A DNA stretch of 64,000 bases. Source: Mycobacterium sp. WUMAC-067 (GTDB taxonomy: Bacteria > Actinomycetota > Actinomycetes > Mycobacteriales > Mycobacteriaceae). Shown piece after piece: positions 54,463-64,000 of this stretch; positions within the stretch are counted from its first letter, which is position 1; every line of letters starts with the position of its first letter. The stretch covers positions 124,001 to 188,000 of the forward strand of contig NZ_JAEKMI010000005.1 of assembly GCF_020217485.1 (NCBI RefSeq). The letters are read 5' to 3'. The position numbers and the translations under genes are program-made. The notes below the pieces were generated by a model, which worked only from the letters and a program-made list of their open reading frames with translations, was not told where the DNA came from and ran no database searches.

Positions 54463-55773
54463 ATGTCCGGCGACCCTCGAAACCAGGCGAAGTCCTCAGC
54501 GAGTGCGCAAGGACTCTGCGAGTTCATCGACGCGTCTCCGTCGCCTTTTCACGTCTGCGCCACGGTGGCCGCGCGGCTGATCGCCGCCGGATACACCGAA
54601 TTGAGCGAGGTGGAACGCTGGCCGTCCGGGCCGGGGCGCTACTTCACGGTGCGAGCGGGCTCGCTGGTCGCCTGGAATTCGGAGGGGGCCGACGGGCCGT
54701 TCCGGATCGTGGGCGCACACACCGACAGCCCCAATCTCAGGGTCAAACAGCACCCCGACCGGGTGGTCGCCGGCTGGCGGGTGGTGGCGCTGGAACCCTA
54801 TGGGGGCGTGTGGCTCAACTCCTGGCTGGACCGCGATCTGGGGATCAGCGGGCGCCTGTCGGTGCGGGCGAAGGATCAAAGCACCGGGATCGCGCACCGG
54901 CTGGTCCGGATCGACGAGCCGATCCTTCGGGTGCCGCAGCTGGCCATCCATCTGGCCGAGGACCGCAAGTCGCTGACACTGGACCCGCAGCGACACGTCA
55001 ACGCGGTGTGGGGTGTCGGCGAGACGGCGCGGTCCTTCGTCGATTACGTCGCCGAGCGCGCGGACGTGGCGCCCACCGACGTGCTGGCCGCCGACCTGAT
55101 GACGCACGACCTGACGCCCTCGACGGTGATGGGCGCCTCCGACAACGGAACTGCCGACCTGTTGAGCGCGCCCAGGCTGGACAACCAGGCCAGTTGCTAT
55201 GCGGGGCTGGAAGCGCTGTTGGCATCAGAACGTGGCGCGCAGTGCCTGCCGGTGTTGGTGCTCTTCGATCACGAGGAAGTCGGCTCGTCCTCGGACCACG
55301 GCGCGCAATCTAACTTGTTGGGCACCGTCTTGGAGCGAATTGTGCTGGCCGCGGGCGGCACCCGAGAGGACTACCTGCGCCGGCTGCCGGCGTCGCTGCT
55401 GGCCTCCGCGGACATGGCGCACGCCACCCACCCCAATTACCCGGAACGGCACGAGCCCGGCCATCCGATCGCGGTCAACGCGGGGCCGGTGCTCAAGGTG
55501 CACCCCAATCTGCGCTACGCCACCGACGGACGCACCGCCGCAGCCTTCGCGCTGGCCTGTCAGCAGGCCGGGGTGGCGTTGCAGCGCTACGAGCACCGGG
55601 CCGACCTGCCGTGCGGATCGACGATCGGACCGTTGACCTCCGCGCGCACGGGCATCCCCACCGTCGACGTCGGCGCCGCGCAGCTTGCGATGCACTCCGC
55701 ACGCGAGCTGATGGGCGCCCACGACGTGGCCGCCTACTCGGCCGCGATGCACGCCTTCCTGTCGCCGGCCTGA
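54463..55773 (+). CDS. pepC: Aspartyl aminopeptidase PepC (M18 family, 436 aa)
   Basis: Zinc aminopeptidase releasing N-terminal Asp/Glu. It has the family landmarks [16 protein letters not shown] at the N-terminus, zinc ligand regions [42 protein letters not shown] and the late [19 protein letters not shown]. Starts at 54454 and 54451 are alternatives to ATG 54463. It diverges from the DyP gene across only 52 bp, so the promoters overlap. It corresponds to Rv0800. Confidence 0.95.
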   Translation: MSGDPRNQAKSSASAQGLCEFIDASPSPFHVCATVAARLIAAGYTELSEVERWPSGPGRYFTVRAGSLVAWNSEGADGPFRIVGAHTDSPNLRVKQHPDRVVAGWRVVALEPYGGVWLNSWLDRDLGISGRLSVRAKDQSTGIAHRLVRIDEPILRVPQLAIHLAEDRKSLTLDPQRHVNAVWGVGETARSFVDYVAERADVAPTDVLAADLMTHDLTPSTVMGASDNGTADLLSAPRLDNQASCYAGLEALLASERGAQCLPVLVLFDHEEVGSSSDHGAQSNLLGTVLERIVLAAGGTREDYLRRLPASLLASADMAHATHPNYPERHEPGHPIAVNAGPVLKVHPNLRYATDGRTAAAFALACQQAGVALQRYEHRADLPCGSTIGPLTSARTGIPTVDVGAAQLAMHSARELMGAHDVAAYSAAMHAFLSPA

Positions 55774-55776
55774 CGC

Positions 55777-56391
55777 TCAATCGGTCTTCGTCTTACCCAC
55801 GCCCTGCAGGATCGCGTCGAGCAGGCCGTCAAAAATCCGAGGGCTTTGCGCGTCGAAATCGCCGCCGCCCCCGTGGGTTAACGCGCGAAACAGCATGGTG
55901 CCGATCAGCGCCTGGGCGATCGCGTCGAGGTCGGCGGCGGTGCTCAGTTCCTCGTCCCGGACGGCCCGCCGCAGCCGTGTCATCAACCCGGCCAGCTGAG
56001 GCGCGCTGAGCTGCTGGTAAAGATCGTCGCCGTCGGCCGGGCGGGCGGCCGCCGCGGCGATGAGCGCCCGCACCAACGCGGCGTTCGGCGGATCCGCCAG
56101 AAAGTCGGCATGCTCGCGCAGCCACGCCAGCAGGTCGGCGCGCAGGTCTCCAGTCTCGGCGACGGGAAACGATCCGGATCCGCCGTAAGCCTCCAAAACG
56201 GCCTCGGCGACCAGCGGCGCTTTCGATGGCCAGCGCCGGTAGAGGGTCTTCTTCCCCACGCCGGCGCGCGCCGCGACGCTTTCCATCGACAACTCGGCGT
56301 AGCCGCCGGCGGTCAAGAGTTCGCGCGTGGCATCGAGGATCGCGTGATGCAGCCGGGTGTCACGGGGCCGGCCGCCCCGCTCGTCGGACAC
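55777..56391 (-). CDS. TetR-family regulator (204 aa)
   Basis: HTH at about residues 15-55 (HHAILDATRELLTAGGYAELSMESVAARAGVGKKTLYRRWPSK, the YRRWPSK end being typical of the KTLYRRW subgroup), followed by a helical ligand domain. GTG 56391 is the start. It diverges from the phosphotransferase gene at 56551; a perfect operator-like palindrome lies between them. Probably represses the neighbour and itself. Confidence 0.9.
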   Translation of the reverse strand: MSDERGGRPRDTRLHHAILDATRELLTAGGYAELSMESVAARAGVGKKTLYRRWPSKAPLVAEAVLEAYGGSGSFPVAETGDLRADLLAWLREHADFLADPPNAALVRALIAAAAARPADGDDLYQQLSAPQLAGLMTRLRRAVRDEELSTAADLDAIAQALIGTMLFRALTHGGGGDFDAQSPRIFDGLLDAILQGVGKTKTD

Positions 56392-56496
56392 GGAGCCGAG
56401 CCTAGGCGGGCCCGGCCGCGCCGGAACGGGCGGCGAACCGATTCGGTACTGGCGTGCGGACGCGCGTTCGGGTTACCTTCACGGGGACAAGTCTAG

Positions 56497-56516
56497 GAAA
56501 CGATACGTGTCGTTTC
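56497..56516. promoter_or_regulatory. TetR operator palindrome GAAACGA-N6-TCGTTTC
   Basis: Perfect 7-bp inverted repeat GAAACGATACGTGTCGTTTC between the divergent TetR gene and the phosphotransferase gene; the centre TACGTG is itself almost symmetric. Size and spacing (20 bp) fit a TetR dimer site. It lies 34 bp before ATG 56551. Confidence 0.75.
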
Positions 56517-56550
56517 TATGGCTGCGAGTCCGTGACGAAGGAGTCCAATC

Positions 56551-57624
56551 ATGAACGCCCCGTCGCTGTCGGTCCCCACGGCCTGGGATGACATCTCGCC
56601 GCAGTGGATGTCCGCGGCGCTGGCCGCCCATCATCCCGGCGCCGAGGTGGACACCGTCACCGTGGAGGTCCGCGACGACGGCACCAACCGGCGCGCCCGC
56701 CTGGGAGTGACCTACCGCAGCGGCAGCGGACCGGCGTCGGTGTTCGTCAAGGCCGCCGACCCCGACCACAAAGAACTGATCCGCATGACCAGCGGCATGT
56801 TCCACGAGCCGCGGTTGTTCACCTGCGGGGTCGACCTGCCCCTCGAGCACCCCCGCGTCTACACCGCATTGATCGACGAGGCCGCCTACGACTTCGTGAT
56901 GGTCATGGAAGACCTCACCGCGCGCGGCGCCGATCCCCGCGACGCCACCAGGCCGATGACCGTCGAACAGGTCGCCACCGGCGTGCGCGGCCTGGCCCGG
57001 ATGCACGGGCGGTACTGGGGCGAGCGGGTGCTGACCGAGCCGGCGCTGGGCTGGCTTGAGCCGTTCCTGCCCTGGGACGGCATGGAAATGGCGCCGCTGC
57101 CGGCCGCGCTGGAGCGCCTCGGCACGGACGCACCCGAGCAGGTGACCTCACTGACCATCGACACGCTGATCGAATCGATCTGGAAGCCCTACATCAGAAC
57201 GCTGACCGCGTCGCCGCAGACCTTGCTGCACGGCGATCCGCACATCGGCAACACCTACCTGCTGCCCAGCGACGAGGTGGGGTTCCTCGACTGGCAGGTG
57301 GCCCGCCGCGGCAACTGGTCACTCGACCTGGGCTACTTCCTGCAGGGCGCGCTGACCGTCGAGGATCGCCGTCGCAGCGAGCGCGATCTCCTCCAGGAAT
57401 ACCGCGGCGCCCTCGGCCTGCCGAAAGCCGAGATGCCGAGCCCCGACGAGGTCTGGTTGCGGTATCGGGCCTCGGTGGCGCACGGGCTGACCCTGTGGCT
57501 GTGCACCGCCAGCGCCGGGGAGCTCTGGCAGCGCCCCGACATCGCGCTGGCGCTGGCCCAACGGTATTCGTTCGCCTACGCCGACCTGGATACGGCTGCC
57601 GCGCTGGCCGAGATCGCCGGCTGA
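56551..57624 (+). CDS. APH-family phosphotransferase (357 aa)
   Basis: Kinase-like small-molecule phosphotransferase of the aminoglycoside phosphotransferase / ecdysteroid kinase-like group. The catalytic loop LLHGDPHIGNTYLL supplies the Asp base and metal-binding Asn, and FLDWQ the DFG-like Asp. The N-lobe has SVFVKAADP with the ATP Lys. ATG 56551 follows AAGGAG. The product may phosphorylate a hydroxylated compound such as an antibiotic, sugar or lipid; the substrate is unknown. Its control by the adjacent TetR is inferred from the operator. Confidence 0.85.
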   Translation: MNAPSLSVPTAWDDISPQWMSAALAAHHPGAEVDTVTVEVRDDGTNRRARLGVTYRSGSGPASVFVKAADPDHKELIRMTSGMFHEPRLFTCGVDLPLEHPRVYTALIDEAAYDFVMVMEDLTARGADPRDATRPMTVEQVATGVRGLARMHGRYWGERVLTEPALGWLEPFLPWDGMEMAPLPAALERLGTDAPEQVTSLTIDTLIESIWKPYIRTLTASPQTLLHGDPHIGNTYLLPSDEVGFLDWQVARRGNWSLDLGYFLQGALTVEDRRRSERDLLQEYRGALGLPKAEMPSPDEVWLRYRASVAHGLTLWLCTASAGELWQRPDIALALAQRYSFAYADLDTAAALAEIAG

Positions 57625-59979
<2,355 letters not shown>

Positions 59980-59998
59980 GCGACCGCAGCGAATTCTG

Positions 59999-60637
59999 AT
60001 GCCCGCCAGGCGTTTTCGTCCTGCTCACGCGGTATCTCTGACCGCCGCACTGGTCGGTTGGAGCTTTGCCGGCCCGCGGCTGCCGGCCTTGTGGAGGGTG
60101 GCGCTACAGGCGAGCGTGGGCGGCGCGCTGGTGTTGGTGACGCGGGCGCCGCTGGGCCTGGGGCCGCCCCGGCTGTGGGGCGGGCTGCGGCTGGGCTCGG
60201 CGGCCGCGTTGTCGGCGGCGAGCGCGGTCGCCGCGACGGCCCTGTTGCCGCCGGTGCGCCAATCGATTGCCGTCCGCGAACCGCCCGCGTCCGTGCCGGA
60301 CTGGCTGCTGGTGCGGATACCCGTGGGCACGGTCTGGTCCGAGGAGTCCGCCTATCGCGGTGCGCTGGCCACGGTCGGCACCGCGGCGTTCGGGAAACGC
60401 GGCGGAAGGTTGTTGCAAGCCACCGCATTTGGCCTCTCGCACATCCCCGACGCGCGTGCGATCGGTGAGCCCGTGGCGGCCACCGTGCTGGTCACCGGAA
60501 TCGGCGGCTGGCTGTTCGGTTGGCTGGCTGACCGTTCTGGCAGCCTCGCCGCGCCCATGCTGGCGCACCTGGCCATCAACGAGGCCGGCGCCGTCGCCGT
60601 GCTGGCCGCGAGGTCACCGAACCGCAGGGGCGCCTAG
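59999..60637 (+). CDS. CPBP-family intramembrane metalloprotease (212 aa)
   Basis: Membrane protein of the CPBP (Abi/Rce1-like) family with about five to six helices. The metal and catalytic motifs are EExxxR in WSEESAYRG, FxxxH in ATAFGLSH and HxxxN in LAHLAIN. The family covers prenyl-protein proteases and bacteriocin-immunity proteins; a substrate cannot be named. It is in the position of Rv0804 and 19 bp after purL. The next gene is the SCP-like gene, with cpdA and cpsY missing. Confidence 0.85.
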   Translation: MPARRFRPAHAVSLTAALVGWSFAGPRLPALWRVALQASVGGALVLVTRAPLGLGPPRLWGGLRLGSAAALSAASAVAATALLPPVRQSIAVREPPASVPDWLLVRIPVGTVWSEESAYRGALATVGTAAFGKRGGRLLQATAFGLSHIPDARAIGEPVAATVLVTGIGGWLFGWLADRSGSLAAPMLAHLAINEAGAVAVLAARSPNRRGA

Positions 60638-60671
60638 GCGACGGGTATCCCGGGTTTTGAGATCCTGGGGT

Positions 60672-61061
60672 ATGGCGCCGCGCGAAAAGGCCGATCCGGC
60701 CAAGGCTCGGCAAGCCGTGTTGGCCGTCGCGCAATGGTTGGGTGACGAAACCACTCCGGCGCCGAGCCGCGACGAATTGGCGGCGGCCGTGCGGCTCACC
60801 GCCCGCACCCTGGCCGCGGTGGCGCCGGGACGAAGCGTGGAGCTGCGGATCCCGCCGTTCGTCGCGGTGCAATGCGTCGCCGGACCCACGCACACCCGCG
60901 GCACACCGCCCAATGTGGTGGAGACCGACCCGCGGACCTGGCTGCTGCTGGCCACCGGCAAGCTGTCGTTCGCCGAAGCGAAGGGCACCGGTGCGCTGCG
61001 TCTTTCCGGCTCCCGAGCCGGTGAGATTGACCACTGCCTGCCCTTGTTCGATGTGGACTGA
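60672..61061 (+). CDS. SCP-like sterol-carrier family protein, Rv0807-like (129 aa)
   Basis: Small protein of the bacterial SCP/MDMPI-like type: RQAVLAVAQWLGDE, SRDELAAAVRLTARTLAAVAPGRSVELRIPPFVAVQC, VVETDPRTWLLLATGKLSFAEAKGTGALRLSGSRAG. The WLLLATG and ALRLSGSRA strands are typical of sterol-carrier-fold proteins. ATG 60672 lacks a strong ribosome site. Length and position match Rv0807. A lipid-binding role is likely but unproven. Confidence 0.75.
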   Translation: MAPREKADPAKARQAVLAVAQWLGDETTPAPSRDELAAAVRLTARTLAAVAPGRSVELRIPPFVAVQCVAGPTHTRGTPPNVVETDPRTWLLLATGKLSFAEAKGTGALRLSGSRAGEIDHCLPLFDVD

Positions 61062-61152
61062 ATGCAACCCTGAACTGCAGCTTTAGAGTCTGGTGCGGGC
61101 AATTCGTCGCTCAACACGCCTGGCGGATTCGGCGGCGCGGCGCCGGTGCCCG

Positions 61153-61158
61153 TAGACT
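61153..61158 (+). promoter_or_regulatory. TAGACT -10 element of purF, leadered
   Basis: TAGACT lies 40 bases before GTG 61199, with CGGGGAG (61182-61188) as a possible ribosome site. Unlike the other purine genes, purF therefore seems to have a normal 5' UTR. Confidence 0.4.
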
Positions 61159-61198
61159 CCCCAGCGTCACCAACCGTTCCCCGGGGAGCTGCCGAATC

Positions 61199-62725
61199 GT
61201 GACCGCCCATGAGTCCGAAGAGGACTTCAACGCACCCCGTGAAGAATGCGGCGTATTCGGGGTCTGGGCCCCGGGCGAGGACGTCGCCAAACTCACCTAT
61301 TACGGCCTGTACGCGCTACAGCATCGCGGGCAGGAAGCCGCCGGTATCGCCGTCGCCGACGGATCCCAGGTACTGGTCTTCAAGGACCTGGGTTTGGTCA
61401 GCCAGGTGTTCGACGAGCAGACGCTGGGGGCCATGCCGGGCCACGTCGCCATCGGGCACTGCCGGTACTCGACCACGGGTGACACGACCTGGGAAAACGC
61501 GCAGCCGGTGTTCCGCAACACCGCGGCCGGCACCGGGGTTGCCTTGGGGCACAACGGAAATCTGGTCAACACCGCCGAGCTTGCCGCCCGCGCCCGCGAC
61601 GAGGGGCTGATCGCCAAGCGCGCCCCGGCGCCGGCGACCACGGACTCCGACATCTTGGGCGCGCTGCTGGCCCACGGCGCGGCGGACGCCACCCTGGAGC
61701 AGGCGGCGCTGGAGCTGCTGCCGACCGTGCGCGGCGCGTTCTGTTTGACCTTCATGGACGAGAACACGCTGTATGCGTGCCGCGATCCGCATGGGGTGCG
61801 GCCGCTTTCCCTCGGACGGTTGGACCGCGGGTGGGTGGTGGCCTCCGAAACAGCCGCACTCGACATCGTCGGCGCCTCGTTCGTGCGCGACATCGAGCCG
61901 GGCGAATTGCTGGCGATCGACGCCGACGGGGTGCGTTCCACGCGGTTCGCCAACCCCACCCCCAAGGGCTGCGTCTTCGAGTACGTCTACCTGGCCCGTC
62001 CCGACAGCACGATCGCCGGTCGGTCCGTCCACGCGACCCGGGTGGAAATCGGCCGCCGGTTGGCTCGTGAACGCCCCGTGGAAGCCGACCTGGTGATCGG
62101 CGTGCCCGAGTCCGGCACCCCCGCCGCCGTCGGCTACGCGCAGGAGTCGGGCATTCCCTACGGCCAGGGGCTGATGAAGAACGCCTACGTCGGGCGCACC
62201 TTCATCCAGCCGTCCCAGACCATCCGCCAGCTCGGCATCCGGCTGAAGCTCAACCCGCTTCGCGAGGTGATCCGCGGCAAGCGGCTCATCGTCGTCGACG
62301 ACTCGATCGTGCGCGGCAACACCCAGCGCGCCCTGTTGCGGATGCTGCGCGAGGCCGGTGCCGTCGAGGTGCACGTGCGTATCGCGTCGCCGCCGGTCAA
62401 GTGGCCCTGCTTCTACGGGATCGACTTCCCGTCGCCGGCCGAACTGATCGCCAACGCGGTCGAAGACAAAAAGGAGATGCTCGAGGCGGTGCGGCACGCC
62501 ATTGGGGCGGACTCGCTGGGCTACATCTCGCTGCGCGGCCTGGTCGCGGCCTCCGAGCAGCCGGCCTCGCGGTTGTGCACCGCCTGCTTCGACGGCCAGT
62601 ACCCGATCGAGCTGCCCGAGGAGACCGCGTTGGGCAAGAACGTCATCGAGCACATGCTCGCCAACGCCGCCCGCGGCGGCGGGCTCAACGATCTCGCGGC
62701 CGACGAAGTACCGGTCGTCCACTGA
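61199..62725 (+). CDS. purF: Amidophosphoribosyltransferase PurF
   Basis: First and committed step: PRPP plus glutamine to phosphoribosylamine. The N-terminal nucleophile is Cys17 in REECGVFGVWAPG, exposed after removal of a 16-residue propeptide. The PRPP-binding loop is RLIVVDDSIVRGNT. Cysteines in WPCFYGIDFPS and SRLCTACFDGQYP fit the Fe-S cluster ligands of the B. subtilis-type enzyme. 508 aa. It is followed by purM after 66 bp, with its own promoter element. Confidence 0.97.
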   Translation: MTAHESEEDFNAPREECGVFGVWAPGEDVAKLTYYGLYALQHRGQEAAGIAVADGSQVLVFKDLGLVSQVFDEQTLGAMPGHVAIGHCRYSTTGDTTWENAQPVFRNTAAGTGVALGHNGNLVNTAELAARARDEGLIAKRAPAPATTDSDILGALLAHGAADATLEQAALELLPTVRGAFCLTFMDENTLYACRDPHGVRPLSLGRLDRGWVVASETAALDIVGASFVRDIEPGELLAIDADGVRSTRFANPTPKGCVFEYVYLARPDSTIAGRSVHATRVEIGRRLARERPVEADLVIGVPESGTPAAVGYAQESGIPYGQGLMKNAYVGRTFIQPSQTIRQLGIRLKLNPLREVIRGKRLIVVDDSIVRGNTQRALLRMLREAGAVEVHVRIASPPVKWPCFYGIDFPSPAELIANAVEDKKEMLEAVRHAIGADSLGYISLRGLVAASEQPASRLCTACFDGQYPIELPEETALGKNVIEHMLANAARGGGLNDLAADEVPVVH

Positions 62726-62777
62726 CTCGGTGGCGCTCCTTCGCCGACGTTTGATACCGGCGGTCGGCGCCGCCCGG

Positions 62778-62783
62778 TAGCCT
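62778..62783 (+). promoter_or_regulatory. TAGCCT -10 element of purM
   Basis: TAGCCT ends eight bases before the purM ATG and there is no ribosome site; a second TSS for purM within the purF-purM gap is likely. Confidence 0.45.
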
Positions 62784-62791
62784 TTATCGCG

Positions 62792-63886
62792 ATGACGGAT
62801 CCCGGAAAGAGCCCCGCGCGCCACTCAGGCAGTCAGGGCATCACCTACGCGTCGGCCGGGGTGGACATTGAAGCCGGCGATCGCGCCGTCGAACTGTTCA
62901 AGCCGCTAGCGACAAAGGCCACGCGACCCGAGGTACGGGGCGGCTTGGGCGGATTCGCCGGCCTGTTCGCGTTACGCGGCGACTACCGCGAGCCGCTGCT
63001 CGCGGCCTCCACCGATGGCGTCGGAACCAAGATTGCGGTCGCCCAGGCGATGGACAAGCACGACACCGTCGGGCTGGACCTGGTCGCGATGGTGGTCGAC
63101 GACCTCGTGGTGTGCGGCGCCGAGCCGCTGTTCCTGCAGGACTACATCGCCGTCGGCCGCACGGTGCCGGAACGCTTGAGCGCCATCGTCAGTGGCATCG
63201 CCGAAGGCTGCGTGCGGGCCGGCTGCGCGCTGCTCGGCGGCGAGACGGCCGAACACCCCGGCCTGATGGAACCGGACCACTACGACATTTCGGCCACCGG
63301 CATCGGTGTCGTCGAGGCCGACGACGTGCTGGGGCCCGATCGGGTCAAACCCGGCGACGTCATCATCGCGATGGGATCGTCGGGCTTGCACTCCAACGGA
63401 TATTCGTTGGCCCGCACGGTGCTACTCGAGATCGACCGGATGAACCTGGAAGGCTACGTCGAGGAGTTCGGCCGCACCCTGGGCGAAGAGCTGCTCGAAC
63501 CCACCCGCATCTACGCCAAGGACTGCCTCGCGCTGGCCGCCGAAACCCACGTCCGCACCTTCTGTCACGTCACCGGCGGCGGACTCGCCGGAAACCTGGC
63601 ACGCGTCATCCCGCACGGGCTGGTCGCCGAAATGGACCGCGGCACCTGGACGCCCGCGCCGGTGTTCGCCATGATCGCCCAGCGCGGCCGGGTGACCCGG
63701 GAAGAGATGGAGAAGACGTTCAACATGGGCGTCGGGATGATCGCCGTCGTGGCCCCGGAAGACACCGACCGCGCCCTGGCCATCCTGACGGCACGGCACC
63801 TGGATTGCTGGGTGCTGGGCACCGTCGGCAAAGGTGGAAAGGCGGGTCCGCGGGCCAAGCTCGTCGGTCAGCACCCGAGATTCTGA
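62792..63886 (+). CDS. purM: Phosphoribosylaminoimidazole synthetase PurM (AIRS)
   Basis: ATP-dependent ring closure of FGAM to AIR. Landmarks of AIRS are ITYASAGVDIEAGDRAVELFKPL, the ATP loop LAASTDGVGTKIAVA, VCGAEPLFLQDYIAVG, CALLGGETAEHPG and GSSGLHSNGYSLAR. 364 aa is a normal size. It follows purF, as in most actinobacteria, and converges on the DUF3073 gene. Confidence 0.97.
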   Translation: MTDPGKSPARHSGSQGITYASAGVDIEAGDRAVELFKPLATKATRPEVRGGLGGFAGLFALRGDYREPLLAASTDGVGTKIAVAQAMDKHDTVGLDLVAMVVDDLVVCGAEPLFLQDYIAVGRTVPERLSAIVSGIAEGCVRAGCALLGGETAEHPGLMEPDHYDISATGIGVVEADDVLGPDRVKPGDVIIAMGSSGLHSNGYSLARTVLLEIDRMNLEGYVEEFGRTLGEELLEPTRIYAKDCLALAAETHVRTFCHVTGGGLAGNLARVIPHGLVAEMDRGTWTPAPVFAMIAQRGRVTREEMEKTFNMGVGMIAVVAPEDTDRALAILTARHLDCWVLGTVGKGGKAGPRAKLVGQHPRF

Positions 63887-63914
63887 GGACCCCGGACTTC
63901 GGCGAAACTGATGC

Positions 63915-63941
63915 GGCGCCGGTGCTCGAGGCATCGGCGCC
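63915..63941. terminator. Bidirectional hairpin between purM and DUF3073 gene
   Basis: GGCGCCGGTGC-TCGAG-GCATCGGCGCC forms an 11-bp stem with one G-T pair and a 5-base loop, between convergent stops at 63886 and 63954. It lacks a U-tract, as is common in mycobacteria. Confidence 0.6.
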
Positions 63942-63953
63942 GGGGCGTTGGTT

Positions 63954-64000
63954 CTAGCGCCGCCAGCTGTCCTGGTCGTCCCAGGATTCGTCGGCGCCGT
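63954..64000 (-). CDS. DUF3073 protein C-terminus, cut by window edge
   Basis: Reading inward from the right edge gives GADESWDDQDSWRR and a TAG stop at 63954. The acidic/Trp-rich DDQDSWRR end is that of the small actinobacterial DUF3073 family (Rv0810c type, about 60 aa), which also follows purM in M. tuberculosis. Only the last 14 residues lie in the window. Function unknown. Confidence 0.7.
   Translation of the reverse strand, partial: GADESWDDQDSWRR

Overview
The window is high-GC actinobacterial DNA from a slow-growing, non-tuberculous Mycobacterium, probably near the M. avium complex. PhoP, PhoR, CYP51, LpqH-type and encapsulin sequences look nearly identical to, or directly alignable with, those of M. 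tuberculosis as remembered. The gene order from about 8.7 kb to the end follows the M. tuberculosis phoP (Rv0757) to purM/Rv0810c segment. Differences from that remembered order are: an intact ptrB, a tandem duplication of the EmrB-type efflux gene, an extra adenylyl-cyclase/LuxR regulator, an extra TDT-family permease, extra lipid-enzyme genes after purQ, and no cpdA/cpsY between the CPBP protease and the SCP-like gene. Assignments rest on reading motifs and on recall; no database search was run.

Layout. 1-6.7 kb: cell-envelope and secreted genes (two small proteins, an amidase, an alpha/beta hydrolase, a secreted trypsin-like protease, an LpqH-like 19-kDa lipoprotein, a Pro/Gly/Gln-repeat secreted protein, a lipoprotein lytic transglycosylase). 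6.7-8.6 kb: a DUF732 membrane protein, a possibly frameshifted small membrane gene, tRNA-Thr(TGT), and a protein with ten exact decapeptide repeats. 8.7-11 kb: the phoPR two-component system with an 11-bp-periodic PhoP-type repeat upstream. 11-18.1 kb: a minus-strand redox operon (TetR, cyp123, SDR, cyp51, ferredoxin, SnoaL-like protein, adhB, KSI-like protein, HIT protein). 18.3-21.9 kb: the divergent aldA, SDR, hydroxyacid dehydrogenase and carboxymuconolactone decarboxylase-like operon. 21.9-25.2 kb: a large cyclase/ATPase/LuxR regulator.

25.3-64 kb: a chain of purine genes (purD, purB, purC, purSQ, purL, purF, purM) separated by unrelated genes: ggtA, an esterase, cyp126, ptrB, drug efflux pumps, a wax-ester synthase, lipid enzymes, the encapsulin/DyP nanocompartment and pepC. 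Together the purine genes cover most of the route from PRPP to SAICAR and AMP; purN, purK/E and purH are not here. Several purine genes have a TANNNT element 6-8 bases before the start codon, which suggests leaderless mRNAs.

Broken genes are visible: a LPLAT acyltransferase with a single-base frameshift in a GGGGCCC run (about 49580), and a decayed haloacid-dehalogenase remnant just downstream of the encapsulin gene (52173-52553). The best-defined special system is the encapsulin shell plus dye-decolourising peroxidase cargo, with a clear C-terminal cargo-loading peptide. It is a known mycobacterial system rather than a new one. Less described items are the decapeptide-repeat protein, the TetR operator at 56497-56516 and the palindrome on the purS promoter.
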